From: Acidobacteriota bacterium
GTDB taxonomy: Bacteria > Acidobacteriota > Blastocatellia > Pyrinomonadales > Pyrinomonadaceae
Assembly: GCA_020200135.1 (NCBI GenBank)
Contig: JAIVJI010000064.1
Span: 153,522-217,521, forward strand
Reading direction: 5' to 3'
Length of the DNA stretch: 64,000 nucleotides
Positions 10,018 through 19,253 of this stretch are shown here, piece after piece. Below the pieces are notes generated by a model, which saw only the letters and a program-made list of their open reading frames with translations, did no database searches and was not told the DNA's origin. The position numbers and the translations under genes were made by a program. Each line of letters begins with the position of its first letter. Position 1 is the first letter of the stretch.

Positions 10018-10046
10018 AGCGTAAACCTAGCCGCCACGCAAGTCAA
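10018..10046 (-). promoter_or_regulatory. Candidate promoter, minus strand
   Basis: TTGACT (10041-10046) and TACGCT (10018-10023) are spaced by 17 nt on the minus strand. The -35 is good and the -10 moderate. The next start codon downstream is at 9646, implying a 360-nt leader. Confidence 0.35.
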
Positions 10047-10113
10047 GAAAATCCAGGGGCGGGTCGAGTTTCAATCCGACTACGAAAGTCCGCCGCGCGA
10101 CCGCCGCGCCGAC

Positions 10114-10572
10114 TTAACGCTCGTGACCCGCGACGCGGCCGTCGTCGCCGGTCGTGAAGCGGAGCGCGTGGCCGAGCTGTTTGAGCGTGCGCAGCTCGCG
10201 CCCGCGTCCCGGCGCGTGGAGCGCGTAGACGCGCGCCTCGTGCGCCCCGGCCGCGAGCGCGGGGAGCGCGAAGCTGTAGCCGCAGCTCTCGTCCGCCGCG
10301 CGGCCGGCGGCCAACACGTCGGGGCGCGGGAGCGCGGCCACGCCGTGCGCGACGAAGCGGCCGTCCACGTAGAGCTGCACCTCGACGCGCTCGCCCGGGC
10401 GCGAGGCGTCCACGGCCCAGCCCGCCACCTCGCCCCGCCGCGTCACCTCGCCGAAGCCGCGCAGGCTGGGCGGGAAGGCGCCGTGCTCCGTCCACACCGC
10501 GTACGCCCCGGCGCAGAGCGTCAGGGTGACGAGGCCCGCGAAAACGATTTGCAGGCGGCCGAGTCGTGACAT
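10114..10572 (-). CDS. Small membrane-anchored Ig-like domain protein
   Basis: A 152-residue protein, function unknown. An N-terminal membrane or signal segment (LQIVFAGLVTLTLCAGAYAVW, about 8-28) precedes a beta-sandwich-like domain. Its pattern is GWAVDASRPGERVEVQLYVDG, then ALPRPDVLAAG, then GYSFALPALAAGAHEARVYAL. That pattern recurs in many bacterial secreted proteins as an accessory module. It lies downstream of queG on the same strand with about 60 bp between them. Confidence 0.7.
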   Translation of the reverse strand: MSRLGRLQIVFAGLVTLTLCAGAYAVWTEHGAFPPSLRGFGEVTRRGEVAGWAVDASRPGERVEVQLYVDGRFVAHGVAALPRPDVLAAGRAADESCGYSFALPALAAGAHEARVYALHAPGRGRELRTLKQLGHALRFTTGDDGRVAGHER

Positions 10573-10635
10573 GGCTTCGGGACGAGACTTCTGAACGCGA
10601 AGGGACGCGAGCTTAAAAGGCCGGGCCGGTCTCCG

Positions 10636-11631
10636 CTACTCTTCGCCGGTCTTTCCGGCGCGGCCGAGGAGCGTGCGCGCGTTGCGCCGGAGCCCCGAGA
10701 GCTTGGCGCGCTTGACGGGGCTGCGGCGGAAGCGCTCGACGTAAACGTCGTGCGAGAGGTCGGCGACCTCTCCGAGCGCGGGCGCGAGCGCGCCGGGTCG
10801 CGGCTCGAAGCGCGTCTCTTCGGACGGCTGCTCGAAGCGGTTCCAGGGGCACACGTCCTGACACACGTCGCAGCCGTAGAGCCAGCCGTCCAGGCTCGAC
10901 GCGACGGCCGGGGGCAGCTCCGCGTCGCGCAGCTCGATGGTCGCGTGCGAGATGCAGAGGTTCGAGTCCACGACGTAGGGCTCGACGATGGCGCGGGTCG
11001 GGCACGAGTCGATGCAGAGCGTGCAGGTGCCGCAGTGGTCTTCCTCGCGCGCGCCGTCGTACTCCATCTCGGCGTCGAGTATCAGCTCGCCGAGGAAGAC
11101 CCACGAGCCGTAGTCGCGCGTGATGAGGTTGGTGTGCTTGCCTATCCACCCGAGCCCGGCGCGCACCGCCCAGGCCTTGTCCATGCTGGGCTGCGCGTCG
11201 ACGCAGACCTTGCCTTGAACTTCGGGCGCAAGCTGTCTCACGTGTGCGAGCAGCGCCTTCAACTTCTCGCCGAGCACGTCGTGGTAGTCGTCGCCCCAGG
11301 CGTAGCGCGAGATTTTGCCGGCGGCGGGGTCGCGCGCGTGCTCGTGCGGCGTGTAGTAGTTGAGCGCGACGGCGACGACCGAGCGCGCGCCGTCGAGAAG
11401 CTCGCGCGGGTCGGTGCGCCGCTCGACGCCGCGCTCCATCCACGCCATCGAGGCTTGAAAGCCCCGCGCCAGCCACTCTTCGAGCCGCGCCCTCTCCTCG
11501 GTCAAAGCTTCGGCGCGCACGACGCCGACCTTCTGAAAGCCCAGCCCGCGCGCGCGCCGCTTCACCTCCGCCGTCAGCTCCGACGGCGAGAGGCGTGGGC
11601 GCGACTCGGTACTCTCAAGCGTGACACACAT
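10636..11631 (-). CDS. queG: Epoxyqueuosine reductase QueG
   Basis: A 331-residue cobalamin and iron-sulfur enzyme that reduces epoxyqueuosine to queuosine in tRNA, the last step of Q synthesis. The B12-binding/catalytic region contains VDAQPSMDKAWAVRAGLGW, with Asp145 as the expected proton donor, and GKHTNLI. Two [4Fe-4S] clusters are visible: Cys200-X2-Cys203-X2-Cys206-X3-Cys210 (CGTCTLCIDSC) and Cys254-X2-Cys257-X3-Cys261 (CDVCQDVC). Length fits the family. It is divergent from nagZ across a short shared promoter region; a TATAAT (11661-11666) lies 30 nt upstream of ATG 11631. Confidence 0.96.
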   Translation of the reverse strand: MCVTLESTESRPRLSPSELTAEVKRRARGLGFQKVGVVRAEALTEERARLEEWLARGFQASMAWMERGVERRTDPRELLDGARSVVAVALNYYTPHEHARDPAAGKISRYAWGDDYHDVLGEKLKALLAHVRQLAPEVQGKVCVDAQPSMDKAWAVRAGLGWIGKHTNLITRDYGSWVFLGELILDAEMEYDGAREEDHCGTCTLCIDSCPTRAIVEPYVVDSNLCISHATIELRDAELPPAVASSLDGWLYGCDVCQDVCPWNRFEQPSEETRFEPRPGALAPALGEVADLSHDVYVERFRRSPVKRAKLSGLRRNARTLLGRAGKTGEE

Positions 11632-11660
11632 CTCGAATCCGGCCTTAAAAACTCTCGAAA

Positions 11661-11710
11661 ATTATAACAGAGTCGCGCCTGCCGCCGGCGCGGCCCCGGC
11701 GTGTTACAAT
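11661..11710. promoter_or_regulatory. Divergent -10 elements between queG and nagZ
   Basis: On the minus strand a perfect TATAAT (11661-11666) serves queG. On the plus strand TACAAT (11705-11710) serves nagZ. Neither has a convincing -35 at 17 nt. The 11641-11720 spacer is locally A+T-rich compared with its surroundings. Confidence 0.45.
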
Positions 11711-11767
11711 CGACAAAATCACGACATCCGAATGGCGGAAGATGGTCTTCGGGTCAGGGAGGGAGTT

Positions 11768-13009
11768 TTGAGTTTGACGCCGCCGAAAGATTCGACGGGT
11801 GCCGCCGAGGAGTCGCTCGAAAGGAAAGCCGGGCGACTCCTTTTCGTCGGCCTGCCCGCCACCAAACTCGACCGCCACTGGCGCGAGTTCCTGCGCGAGG
11901 TGCGCCCGGGAGGCGTCATCCTCTTCGGGCGCAACGTCGAGTCGGCCGAGCAGGTCTCGATGCTCGCCGCGCAGATACGCGACGCCGCCGGCCGCGACGT
12001 TTTAATCGGCGTCGACCAGGAGGGCGGCCTCGTCGACCGCTTCCGCGACGTGTGCGAGCCGATGCCGTCGGCGAAGGCCGTGCGCAGCGCGGGCCGCGCC
12101 GACCTCGCGGAGAAGTACGGCGAGCTGGCGGCGCGCGCGCTCCGCCTGATGGGCTTCAACATCAACTTCGCGCCGGTGCTCGACCTCTCGGGCGACAACG
12201 AGGATAACGGACTGCGCGCGCGCACCTTCGGCGTCAACCCCGAGACGGTCTCGATGCTCACCGGCGCGTACCTCGAAGGTTTGCAGCGCGGGCAGGTCAT
12301 CGGGTGCGGCAAACACTTCCCCGGCCTCGGCGTCTCGCAGGTCGATTCGCACCGCGGGCTCCCCGTGGTCACGCACACGTGGCAGGAGATTTTCCAGAAG
12401 GACCTCGTGCCCTTCATGGACCTGATGTTCCACCGCCCCGGCGAGCGCCTGCGCTCGGTGATGGTCAGCCACGCCGCCTTCCCCGACATCTCGGAGTTCC
12501 TGCAAGACCTCTTCCGGCAGGAGGGCGACCCGCCGACCATCCAGGGGCTCCACCAGTTCCCCGCCACCATCAGCGGCAACGTCACGACGCGCCTGCTCAG
12601 GCGGATCCTCAAGTTCGACGGGCTCGTCATCACCGACGACATGGAGATGGGCGCGGTCGTCCAGACGCTCACGGTGCCCGAGGCCTGCCTGCGCGCCGTC
12701 GAGGCGGGCTCGGACATGGTGCTCATCTGCGAGCGCGAGGAGAACGTCGTCGCCGCGCGCGACGAGCTGGTGCGGGCGGTGCGCGAGAAGCGCCTGAGCG
12801 AGCGCGCGCTGGCCGCCGCCGAGCGCCGCACGCGCTGGGCGCTCAAGCTCGCGGGCGAGCCCGAGTCGTTCGACGCCGAGGAGTTCGAGGCGGTCTCGCG
12901 CCAGATCAAGGTGCTCAAGCAGGAGCTGCGCTCGGCCGAGGAGTCCGGCGAGTACGCGCCGCTCTTCGGCACCGAGGACGACGGCACGCGCCGCTCCTCC
13001 AACTTCTAA
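11768..13009 (+). CDS. nagZ: Beta-N-acetylhexosaminidase NagZ (GH3)
   Basis: A GH3 glycosidase that removes GlcNAc from anhydromuropeptides in cell-wall recycling. It has DQEGG near residue 70, the NagZ signature KHFPGLGVSQVDSHRGLP (Asp-X-His acid/base loop), and the nucleophile region ITDDMEMGAV. TTG 11768 is chosen because GGGAGGGAG lies 6 nt upstream and the conserved domain (AGRLLFVGLPATK) begins 20 residues later. The in-frame ATG 11732 has no ribosome site. A C-terminal extension of about 60 residues after the barrel (SFDAEEFEAVSRQIKVLKQE) is not part of the catalytic domain. No signal peptide, so cytoplasmic like other NagZ. Confidence 0.92.
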   Translation: MSLTPPKDSTGAAEESLERKAGRLLFVGLPATKLDRHWREFLREVRPGGVILFGRNVESAEQVSMLAAQIRDAAGRDVLIGVDQEGGLVDRFRDVCEPMPSAKAVRSAGRADLAEKYGELAARALRLMGFNINFAPVLDLSGDNEDNGLRARTFGVNPETVSMLTGAYLEGLQRGQVIGCGKHFPGLGVSQVDSHRGLPVVTHTWQEIFQKDLVPFMDLMFHRPGERLRSVMVSHAAFPDISEFLQDLFRQEGDPPTIQGLHQFPATISGNVTTRLLRRILKFDGLVITDDMEMGAVVQTLTVPEACLRAVEAGSDMVLICEREENVVAARDELVRAVREKRLSERALAAAERRTRWALKLAGEPESFDAEEFEAVSRQIKVLKQELRSAEESGEYAPLFGTEDDGTRRSSNF

Positions 13010-13233
13010 AGCGAGCCGCCCCGAACCGCCGAAGCGAGCCGCGGCGGACTTCCGAAGCGGCCCCGCGCGCCCACTCGTCAAAACTCCGCGCGGTGGGTTA
13101 TCTTAGCCCCGCGCGCCGCCGCCCACGCGGGAGTGAGCGCGGCCGGCGCGCCCCGAGTCCGCCTACACTTTCCCTCGGTGAGGTGATTCCCACGAAGAGC
13201 CGACAGTCAATATTAAGGAGGCACCGAACCGCC

Positions 13234-14658
13234 TTGCGACGCACCTTCCTGCTCGCGCTCGTCACAGCGCTCGTCTTCGCACAGGCGCCGGCGCAGCGCC
13301 GGCCCGCGCCGCCGCCCGCGCCGGCCGCCACGCCCACGCCGCAGCCCCTCCCGCCGCCGCGCGTGAGAATCGCCGACTACCGCGAGCGCGCCGCGCGCAT
13401 CATCGGCGCGGCGCTCACCGACGACACGGCCTACCGCCGTCTGGCGTGGCTCACAGACCGCATCGGCCACCGCCTGAGCGGCTCCGAGGCGCTCGAGCGC
13501 GCCGTCGGGTGGGCCCTCGCCGAGATGAAGCGCGACCGGCTCGACAACGTGCGCGCCGAGAAGGTGACGGTGCCGCACTGGGTGCGCGGCGAGGAGAGCC
13601 TTGAGCTGGTCGAGCCTTCGAGCCTCAAGCTCTCGATGCTGGGCTTGGGCGGCAGCGAGGGGACGCCGCCCGAAGGCATCACGGCGGAGGCCGTCGTCGT
13701 CCGCAGCTTCGACGAGCTTGAGGCGCTGGGCGAGCGCGTGCGCGGCAAGGTCGTCGTCTACAACGTGCCCTTCACGAACTACGGCCAGACGGTCGCGTAC
13801 CGGGGCGCGGGCGCGTCGCGCGCGGCGCGTTACGGCGCGGTCGCCGCGCTCGTCCGCTCGGTCACGCCCGTCAGCCTCCAGACGCCGCACACGGGGTCTC
13901 TGCGCTACCTCGAGAACACGCCGCGCGTCCCGGCGGCGGCCGTCACCATCGAGGGCGCCGAGCTGCTCCAGCGCATGTACGAACGCGGCGAGCGCCCCCG
14001 CGTGCGCCTCAAGATGCAGGCGCGCTTTTTGCCCGACGCCGAGTCGGCCAACGTCGTCGCCGAGCTGAAGGGGCGCGAGCGGCCGGAGGAGGTCGTGCTC
14101 GTCGGCGGGCACCTCGACTCGTGGGACGTGGGGCAGGGCGCGCACGACGACGGCGGCGGGTGCGTCGTCTCGTGGGAGGTGGTGCGGCTCCTGAAGGAGC
14201 TGAACCTGCGCCCCCGGCGCACCATCCGCGTCGTGCTGTTTACGAACGAGGAGAACGGGCTGCGCGGCGGCAGCGCCTACCGCGACGCGCACAGGGCGGA
14301 AGTCCCGAACCACGTCCTCGCCATCGAGTCCGATAGCGGCGTCTACCGCCCGACCGGCTTCGGCCTCTCTTCCCGCGCGAGCGCGCAGGCGCGCGCCGAC
14401 GTGCGTGAGATTGCCAGACTCCTCTCGGGCATCCGCGCCGACCGCATCGACCCGGACGGCGGCGGCGCCGACATCGGCCCCATCATGGCCGAGGGCGTGA
14501 CCGGCGCGTCGCTCAACGTCGACGGCTCGCACTACTTCGACATCCACCACACGCACGCCGACACGTTCGACAAGGTCAGCCCGCAGGAGCTGGCCGCCTG
14601 CGTCGCCGCCATGGCCGTCATGGCCTACGTCGTCGCGGACATGCCCGACCGCCTGTGA
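13234..14658 (+). CDS. Secreted M28-family metallopeptidase
   Basis: A zinc aminopeptidase of family M28. The start is taken as TTG 13234, giving a compact signal peptide (RRTFLLALVTALVFAQAPAQ), with AAGGAGG 13 nt upstream; upstream in-frame codons extend through non-coding sequence. A PA-like insert (about 120-250; EGITAEAVVVRSFDELEALG) precedes the catalytic domain. Zinc-ligand motifs are GGHLDSWDVGQGAHDDGGG (about 290-308), the Glu pair in TNEENG (about 338), ESDSG (about 366) and HHTHADTFDK (about 440). Length (474) is normal for carboxypeptidase Q-like M28 enzymes. A Tat-exported hydrolase gene starts 20 bp downstream. Confidence 0.92.
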   Translation: MRRTFLLALVTALVFAQAPAQRRPAPPPAPAATPTPQPLPPPRVRIADYRERAARIIGAALTDDTAYRRLAWLTDRIGHRLSGSEALERAVGWALAEMKRDRLDNVRAEKVTVPHWVRGEESLELVEPSSLKLSMLGLGGSEGTPPEGITAEAVVVRSFDELEALGERVRGKVVVYNVPFTNYGQTVAYRGAGASRAARYGAVAALVRSVTPVSLQTPHTGSLRYLENTPRVPAAAVTIEGAELLQRMYERGERPRVRLKMQARFLPDAESANVVAELKGRERPEEVVLVGGHLDSWDVGQGAHDDGGGCVVSWEVVRLLKELNLRPRRTIRVVLFTNEENGLRGGSAYRDAHRAEVPNHVLAIESDSGVYRPTGFGLSSRASAQARADVREIARLLSGIRADRIDPDGGGADIGPIMAEGVTGASLNVDGSHYFDIHHTHADTFDKVSPQELAACVAAMAVMAYVVADMPDRL

Positions 14659-14677
14659 GGAGTCTGAGGTCTCGCCC

Positions 14678-16242
14678 ATGCCCCCGAAAATCTCTCGCAG
14701 GGAACTTTTGAAGGGCGGCGCGAAGGCCGCCGCCGCGCTGTCGGTCTACCCGGCGTTGATTGTCGAGGCGGGGGCGCAGCGTAGGGGGTGCGCCCCGAGA
14801 CGCTGTTCGAGATAGGCTCGGTCTCGAAGTCGTTCGCGGGCGTCGCGCTGTTGCAGATGCACGACGAGGGGCGCGTCGACCTGCACCGCCCCGTCGCCGA
14901 GTACCTCCCGTGGCTCAAGCTCGAACAACGTCACGGCGCGGTGACGGCGCACCACCTGCTCAGCCACACCTCGGGCTTGCAGGGCGCGCCGCTGCTGCCC
15001 GAGAGCGTCGCGGCCGGGCTCGAAACCTTCTACAAGCCGGGAGAGAAGTTCGTCTACTCGAACATCGGCTATCTCATCCTCGGGCTGCTCGTCGAGGCGC
15101 TCGACCGGCGGCCGTTCGCCGACGCTTTGGCGGCGCGCGTCCTCAAACCTTTGGGCATGACTTCGAGCGCGCCCGTCATCGACAACCGCCTGCGGCGTCG
15201 CATGGCCGTCGGCTACGCGCCGGAGTTCGAGGACAGGCCGTTCCCCACGCGCGGCGCCCTGGCCGAGGCCGCGTGGATAGAGGTCGACACGGCCGCCGGC
15301 GGCGTCGCCTCGACCGCGACCGACATGGTCGCGTACATGAGGATGCTGCTCAATCGCGGCGCGGGGCCGGGCGCGCGCCGCATCATCTCCGAAAGTAGTT
15401 TCGAGCTGCTGACGCGGCCCGTCGTCAAGGCTCCGTTCCGCGGCGAGGAGGCGAGCTACACCTACGGGTTCTGGGTCAGCCAGGACAAGGCGGGCGCGAC
15501 GCACCTGCGCCACACGGGCGGGATGGTCGCCTTCAGCTCTTCGTTCGACGCGGACCTGACTACGGGGCTGGCGGCCTTCGCGTCGGTCAACGCGCGGCTC
15601 GGCGGCTACCGCCCCGTCGCGGTGACGAAGTACGCGCTCGAACTCCTCGCCGCCGAGCGCGCCGGTGCCGAGCTGCCCGACGGCCCCGAGGCGGCGCCCC
15701 CGCCCGACGAGGTGAAGAACGCGGCCGACTACGCGGGCGCCTACGCCGCGCCCGACGGCCGGCAGCTCGTCCTCGCCGCCGAAGGTCGGAGGCTCATGCT
15801 CACGAACAAGGGTCGCGCCGTCGCGCTCGAACGCTCGGGCGGCGCGGACTCCTTCATCGTCAAGCACCCCGAGTTCGAGCTGTTCCGTCTCGTCTTCGGG
15901 CGCGAGGGCGGCGCGGTGGTCGAGGCCGGCCACGGCCCGGACTGGTACGCGGGGGCGCGTTACAAAGGCCCGCGCACGTTCGAGCACCCGCAGGAGTGGG
16001 ACGCATACGTCGGCCGCTACCGCCACGAGAGCCCCTGGTACGGCTCGACGCGCGTCGTGCTGCGCCGGGGCGCGCTCTGGCTCGACGGCGAGCAGCGGCT
16101 CCACGCGCTCCCCGACGGCTCCTTCTCCCCCGGCGCCCCCGCCGACACGCCCGAGCGCGTCCGCTTCACACACGTCCTCGGCGGCCGCGCCCTCCGGATG
16201 AACCTCTCCACCGTCGAATACCACCGGACATATTTGGCGTGA
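14678..16242 (+). pseudogene. Tat-exported serine hydrolase (beta-lactamase family), internal deletion plus frameshift
   Basis: ATG 14678 opens a Tat signal (SRRELLKGGAKAAAALSVYP) that reads to a stop at 14815. The family sequence resumes in another frame from about 14788 (TLFEIGSVSKSF, Ser-X-X-Lys nucleophile) with the Tyr-Ser-Asn motif FVYSNIGY and a C-terminal HTGG. Class C beta-lactamase-like hydrolases normally have 50-80 residues between the signal and the SxxK motif. Here they are absent and the two parts abut near 14780-14788, so tens of codons and the frame were lost. The rest, including a C-terminal accessory domain, is intact to the stop at 16242. GTG 14788 could start a truncated, non-exported product. 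The stop lies at the edge of a repeat element. Confidence 0.8.
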
Positions 16243-16328
16243 ACCGTAAACCGTAAACCGTGACAAGAAGGAACAGCTTTTCTCTTGTCACGGTTTACGG
16301 TTTACGGTTCACGGTTTACGGTTCACGG
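16236..16328. repeat. Period-7 inverted repeat element (ACGGTTT/ACGGTTC family)
   Basis: The left arm (16241-16266) is AACCGTAAACCGTAAACCGTG. The right arm (16288-16328) carries ACGGTTT, ACGGTTT, ACGGTTC, ACGGTTT, ACGGTTC, ACGGCTT in strict 7-nt register. The arms extend into complementary ACAAGA/TCTTGT next to the loop, so a hairpin of nearly 30 bp is possible. It lies between the hydrolase stop and the sigma-factor gene. Confidence 0.9.
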
Positions 16329-16407
16329 CTTTTCGTGGAACTTTCCGGCGCGCCCGTACGAAATGGAAGTGTCCGGTGGCCTTCGAGACGAGTTCCGGAG
16401 CTTGAGG

Positions 16408-17085
16408 ATGGCGGTTTCCCTACAACAAACGGACGCTGAACTGCTCCGGCTGATGCTGGCCGGCGACGAGGAGGCGTTCACGACACTCTACCGGCGCAGG
16501 CAGGGCGGGGTCTACCGCTTCGCCTTGCAGATGAGCGGGTCGGAGGCTCTGGCCGAGGACGTGGTGCAGGAGACCTTCATGGTCCTGATGCGCGACGGCG
16601 GCAACTTCGACTCGGCGCGTGGGAGCCTGGCCGCGTACCTCTACGGCATCGCGCGCAACCACGTCCTCCGCGCCTTCGACCGCGAGCGCGCGCTCGTCCG
16701 CTTCGACGACGAGACCGAGGCAGGCGGCGACTCGCCGCACGAGAACCTCGTCGCGCGCCCCGACCCGCTCGGCGATTTGACGCGCGCCGAGTCGGTCGAA
16801 AAGTTGAGACAGGCGGTGCTGGCGCTCCCGCCGCACTACCGCGAGGTCGTCGTGCTCTGCGAGCTGCACGAGATGAGCTACGCCGAGTCGGCCGCGGCGC
16901 TCGGGTGCGCGGTCGGCACCGTAAGGTCGCGCCTGCACCGCGCGCGGGCGATGCTCGCGGAGAAGATGCGCGGCACGCGCGCGGGCGGCACGGCGGCCGC
17001 CGCGGTCGAGGGCGAGGCGGAGGCCGGCGCGGGGGGCGCGTCGGTGCCGGGACAGGCTTTTCGGACGGCGAGGTGTTACGCATGA
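16408..17085 (+). CDS. ECF RNA polymerase sigma factor
   Basis: A 225-residue ECF sigma70. Region 2 is AFTTLYRRRQGGVYRFALQM...LAEDVVQETFMVLMRD, and region 4 is LPPHYREVVVLCELHEMSYAESAAALG with GTVRSRLHRARAML as the -35 recognition helix. ATG 16408 is preceded by GGAG 8 nt upstream; in-frame ATG 16363 (MEVSGGLRDE) is an alternative. Its TGA overlaps the ATG of the anti-sigma gene (ATGA), which implies translational coupling. The last 40 residues are Ala/Gly-rich and not conserved. Likely held by the adjacent zinc anti-sigma factor and released by an envelope signal. Confidence 0.93.
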   Translation: MAVSLQQTDAELLRLMLAGDEEAFTTLYRRRQGGVYRFALQMSGSEALAEDVVQETFMVLMRDGGNFDSARGSLAAYLYGIARNHVLRAFDRERALVRFDDETEAGGDSPHENLVARPDPLGDLTRAESVEKLRQAVLALPPHYREVVVLCELHEMSYAESAAALGCAVGTVRSRLHRARAMLAEKMRGTRAGGTAAAAVEGEAEAGAGGASVPGQAFRTARCYA

Positions 17086-18005
17086 ACTGTCAGGAATTCG
17101 AGAGACGGGCTGGCAGCAACGCACGCGGCGCGCTGGCCGACGCACGGATGCTCGCCGAGGCGGCGGCGCACGAAGAGACCTGCGCGGCCTGCGCGGCGCG
17201 GCTCGCGGACGAGCGCGCGCTCTCCACGGGACTGCGCGCGCTCGCCTCCGGGATGAAGGGCGCGGAGGCTCCCGCACGCGTCGAGGTGGCGCTCGTCGCG
17301 GCCTTGCGCGCGCGCGCCGCTTCGGAGAGTAAAGAAGACTCGGGCCGCGCGGGCCACTCGAACGTCGTCCCGCTGACGGCGGGCGCGCAGGTGCGGCGCT
17401 GGTCGTGGGTGAAGACGGCGGCGGCCGCGTCGATGGCGGCGGCGGCTTCGCTCGCGCTCTTCGTCCTCGTGCGTCCGGGCGCGGGAGTTGACGCGCCGCG
17501 CGGCGGCGGAGAAGTTAATCAGCGCGTGATGATCGAGCCGCCGCCGGACGCTCCGGGCGCGGGGCCGGGTTCGGAAGTCGCGTGGGGCGCGACGGCGGGC
17601 GTCGAAGAAAATTCGCCGCTCAAAGTCGAGGAGGGTTCGCCGGCGGAAGTCGATGAAGGCGCAGCCCACGCGACGGGCGTGTTAAAGGACAGGACGCCGC
17701 GCGCGACGTTCACGCCGCGCGCGCGCGCGGTGAACGCCTCTTACGGCGGCGGCGCGCGCGGCGCGCACGCGCGCCCCACGGCCGACGCGCGCGCGCAGGA
17801 GGTCGCCACCGAGTTCATCCCGCTGATGCAGGGCGTGCCTTACCCGCCGGCCGAAGAGGCTCACCTCGTCAGGGTCGAGCTGCCGCGCTCGGCGCTCGCC
17901 TCCTTCGGCCTGCCCGTCGGCGCGGACTCGGCCGGCGGACGTGTCAAGGCCGACGTGCTGCTGGGCGAAGACGGCATCGCGCGCGCCATACGCTTCGTGC
18001 GCTGA
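17082..18005 (+). CDS. Membrane-bound zinc anti-sigma factor
   Basis: A 307-residue single-pass protein. The ZAS motif His-X3-Cys-X2-Cys (HEETCAAC, about 27-34) is that of zinc anti-sigma factors. A membrane segment (VKTAAAASMAAAASLALFVLV, about 109-130) separates it from a long, low-complexity Gly/Pro/Ala periplasmic part. The protein ends in a small conserved segment (ATEFIPLMQGVPYPPAEEAHLVRVELPRSALASFG...VLLGEDGIARAIRFV) seen at the end of similar anti-sigma proteins. The start codon overlaps the sigma stop. Confidence 0.88.
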   Translation: MNCQEFERRAGSNARGALADARMLAEAAAHEETCAACAARLADERALSTGLRALASGMKGAEAPARVEVALVAALRARAASESKEDSGRAGHSNVVPLTAGAQVRRWSWVKTAAAASMAAAASLALFVLVRPGAGVDAPRGGGEVNQRVMIEPPPDAPGAGPGSEVAWGATAGVEENSPLKVEEGSPAEVDEGAAHATGVLKDRTPRATFTPRARAVNASYGGGARGAHARPTADARAQEVATEFIPLMQGVPYPPAEEAHLVRVELPRSALASFGLPVGADSAGGRVKADVLLGEDGIARAIRFVR

Positions 18006-18171
18006 AACGGCGTCACACTTTCCGCGCGGGGGCCCCGGCGCCGCGGGGCTTCGGTCGGATGGGCTCTCGGCCGCGGCGCCCGGCGCCGCGGCCCCCGCCG
18101 GAGAACAAGTTGACGGCCGCGACGGCCCGCAAAAGTTTCTGAGGAACGAAAACGAAAAGGAGTTTGAGAGT

Positions 18172-19248
18172 ATGCAGAGGAAGCTGATGGTCTTCACGGT
18201 CGCGGCGGCGCTTCTGGGCAACAGCCTGGTCGCCACGGGGCAGGAGCAGCGCGAGCGCACAAGGGTCGTCGCGCCGCCGCAGGTCGAGGAGGATGAGTTT
18301 TTCATCGCGCAGGGGCCGGGCGTCGCGCCGCCGCCGCCGGTCGAGATGCGCGGCGACAACATGATCTTCCTGGCCACCGAGATGAGCTTCGCGGGCAAGC
18401 TCGTCAAGGGCGCGCCCTACTCGGCGCAGGCCGTCACCGAGTCCGTCCAGCAGCTCGCCGACGGCAACCGCATCGTCCGCAAGAACACCGCGCAGGTCTA
18501 CCGCGACGGCGAGGGGCGCACGCGCCGCGACCAGACGCTCGGCCACATCGGACCCTACGCCACCTCAGGCGACGTGCCGCAGACCGTCTTCATCAACGAC
18601 CCCGTCGCGGGCTTCCACTACATCCTCGACCCCGCGAAGAAGACCGCGCGCAAGCTGCCGCGCGTCGAGCTGCGCTTCAAGGCCGACGTCGAGGGGAAGG
18701 CCGCGGCCGAGGCGGAAGCCGCCAGGCCGGGCGAGCGCCGGAAGGTCACGCGGACCGAGATGCAGAAGATAGAGGTCGAGCGCACCTACCAGCGTGTCCC
18801 CGGCGGCGAGGCGCCTCCGCCTCCGCCCGCGAGCGGCACCGCCGTCATCGTCACGCAGGCCGGCGAGGGCGAGTCGTTCGTGCGTTACAGCTCGAAGTAC
18901 GAGTCCAAGACCGAAAAGCTCGAAGCCCGCTCGTTCGACGGCGTGATGGCCGAAGGGACGCGGACGACGACGACCATCCCGGCCGGCGACCTCGGCAACG
19001 AGCAGCCCATCCACATCGTAGACGAGCGCTGGTACTCGCCCGAGCTACAGGTCGTCGTCATGACGCGCCACAGCGACCCGCGCGCCGGCGAGACGACCTA
19101 CCGCCTGACCAGCATCTCGCGCGCGGAGCCGGCGTCCGCGCTCTTCCAGGTGCCGTCCGACTACGCGGTCAAAGACAACACCGCCCCCTCGGGCGTCCGC
19201 CGCATGCGCCGCCCCGCGCCCCCGCCGCCACCGCAGCAGGAGAACTGA
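18172..19248 (+). CDS. Secreted hypothetical protein downstream of the sigma/anti-sigma pair
   Basis: A 358-residue protein with a signal peptide (KLMVFTVAAALLGNSLVATGQ). It is homologous across its length to the 5989-6969 product but has about 60 extra residues in the middle (FKADVEGKAAAEAEAARPGE and a Pro-rich loop). Shared landmarks are FAGKLVKGAPYSAQAVTE, NDPVAGFHYILDPAKKTARK, EGTRTTTTIPAGDLGNEQPI and ERWYSPELQVVVMTRHSDPR. A good ribosome site (AAAAGGAGTTTGAGAGT) precedes ATG 18172. Placement behind the sigma pair makes it a likely regulon member or signal partner; function unknown. Confidence 0.82.
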   Translation: MQRKLMVFTVAAALLGNSLVATGQEQRERTRVVAPPQVEEDEFFIAQGPGVAPPPPVEMRGDNMIFLATEMSFAGKLVKGAPYSAQAVTESVQQLADGNRIVRKNTAQVYRDGEGRTRRDQTLGHIGPYATSGDVPQTVFINDPVAGFHYILDPAKKTARKLPRVELRFKADVEGKAAAEAEAARPGERRKVTRTEMQKIEVERTYQRVPGGEAPPPPPASGTAVIVTQAGEGESFVRYSSKYESKTEKLEARSFDGVMAEGTRTTTTIPAGDLGNEQPIHIVDERWYSPELQVVVMTRHSDPRAGETTYRLTSISRAEPASALFQVPSDYAVKDNTAPSGVRRMRRPAPPPPPQQEN

Positions 19249-19253
19249 GGGAA

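Noticed and set aside
16285..16407. Sigma-factor start upstream giving MSRFTVYGSRFTVHGF...
   Set aside because: These residues are translated repeat DNA; the conserved protein begins at 16408 (or 16363).
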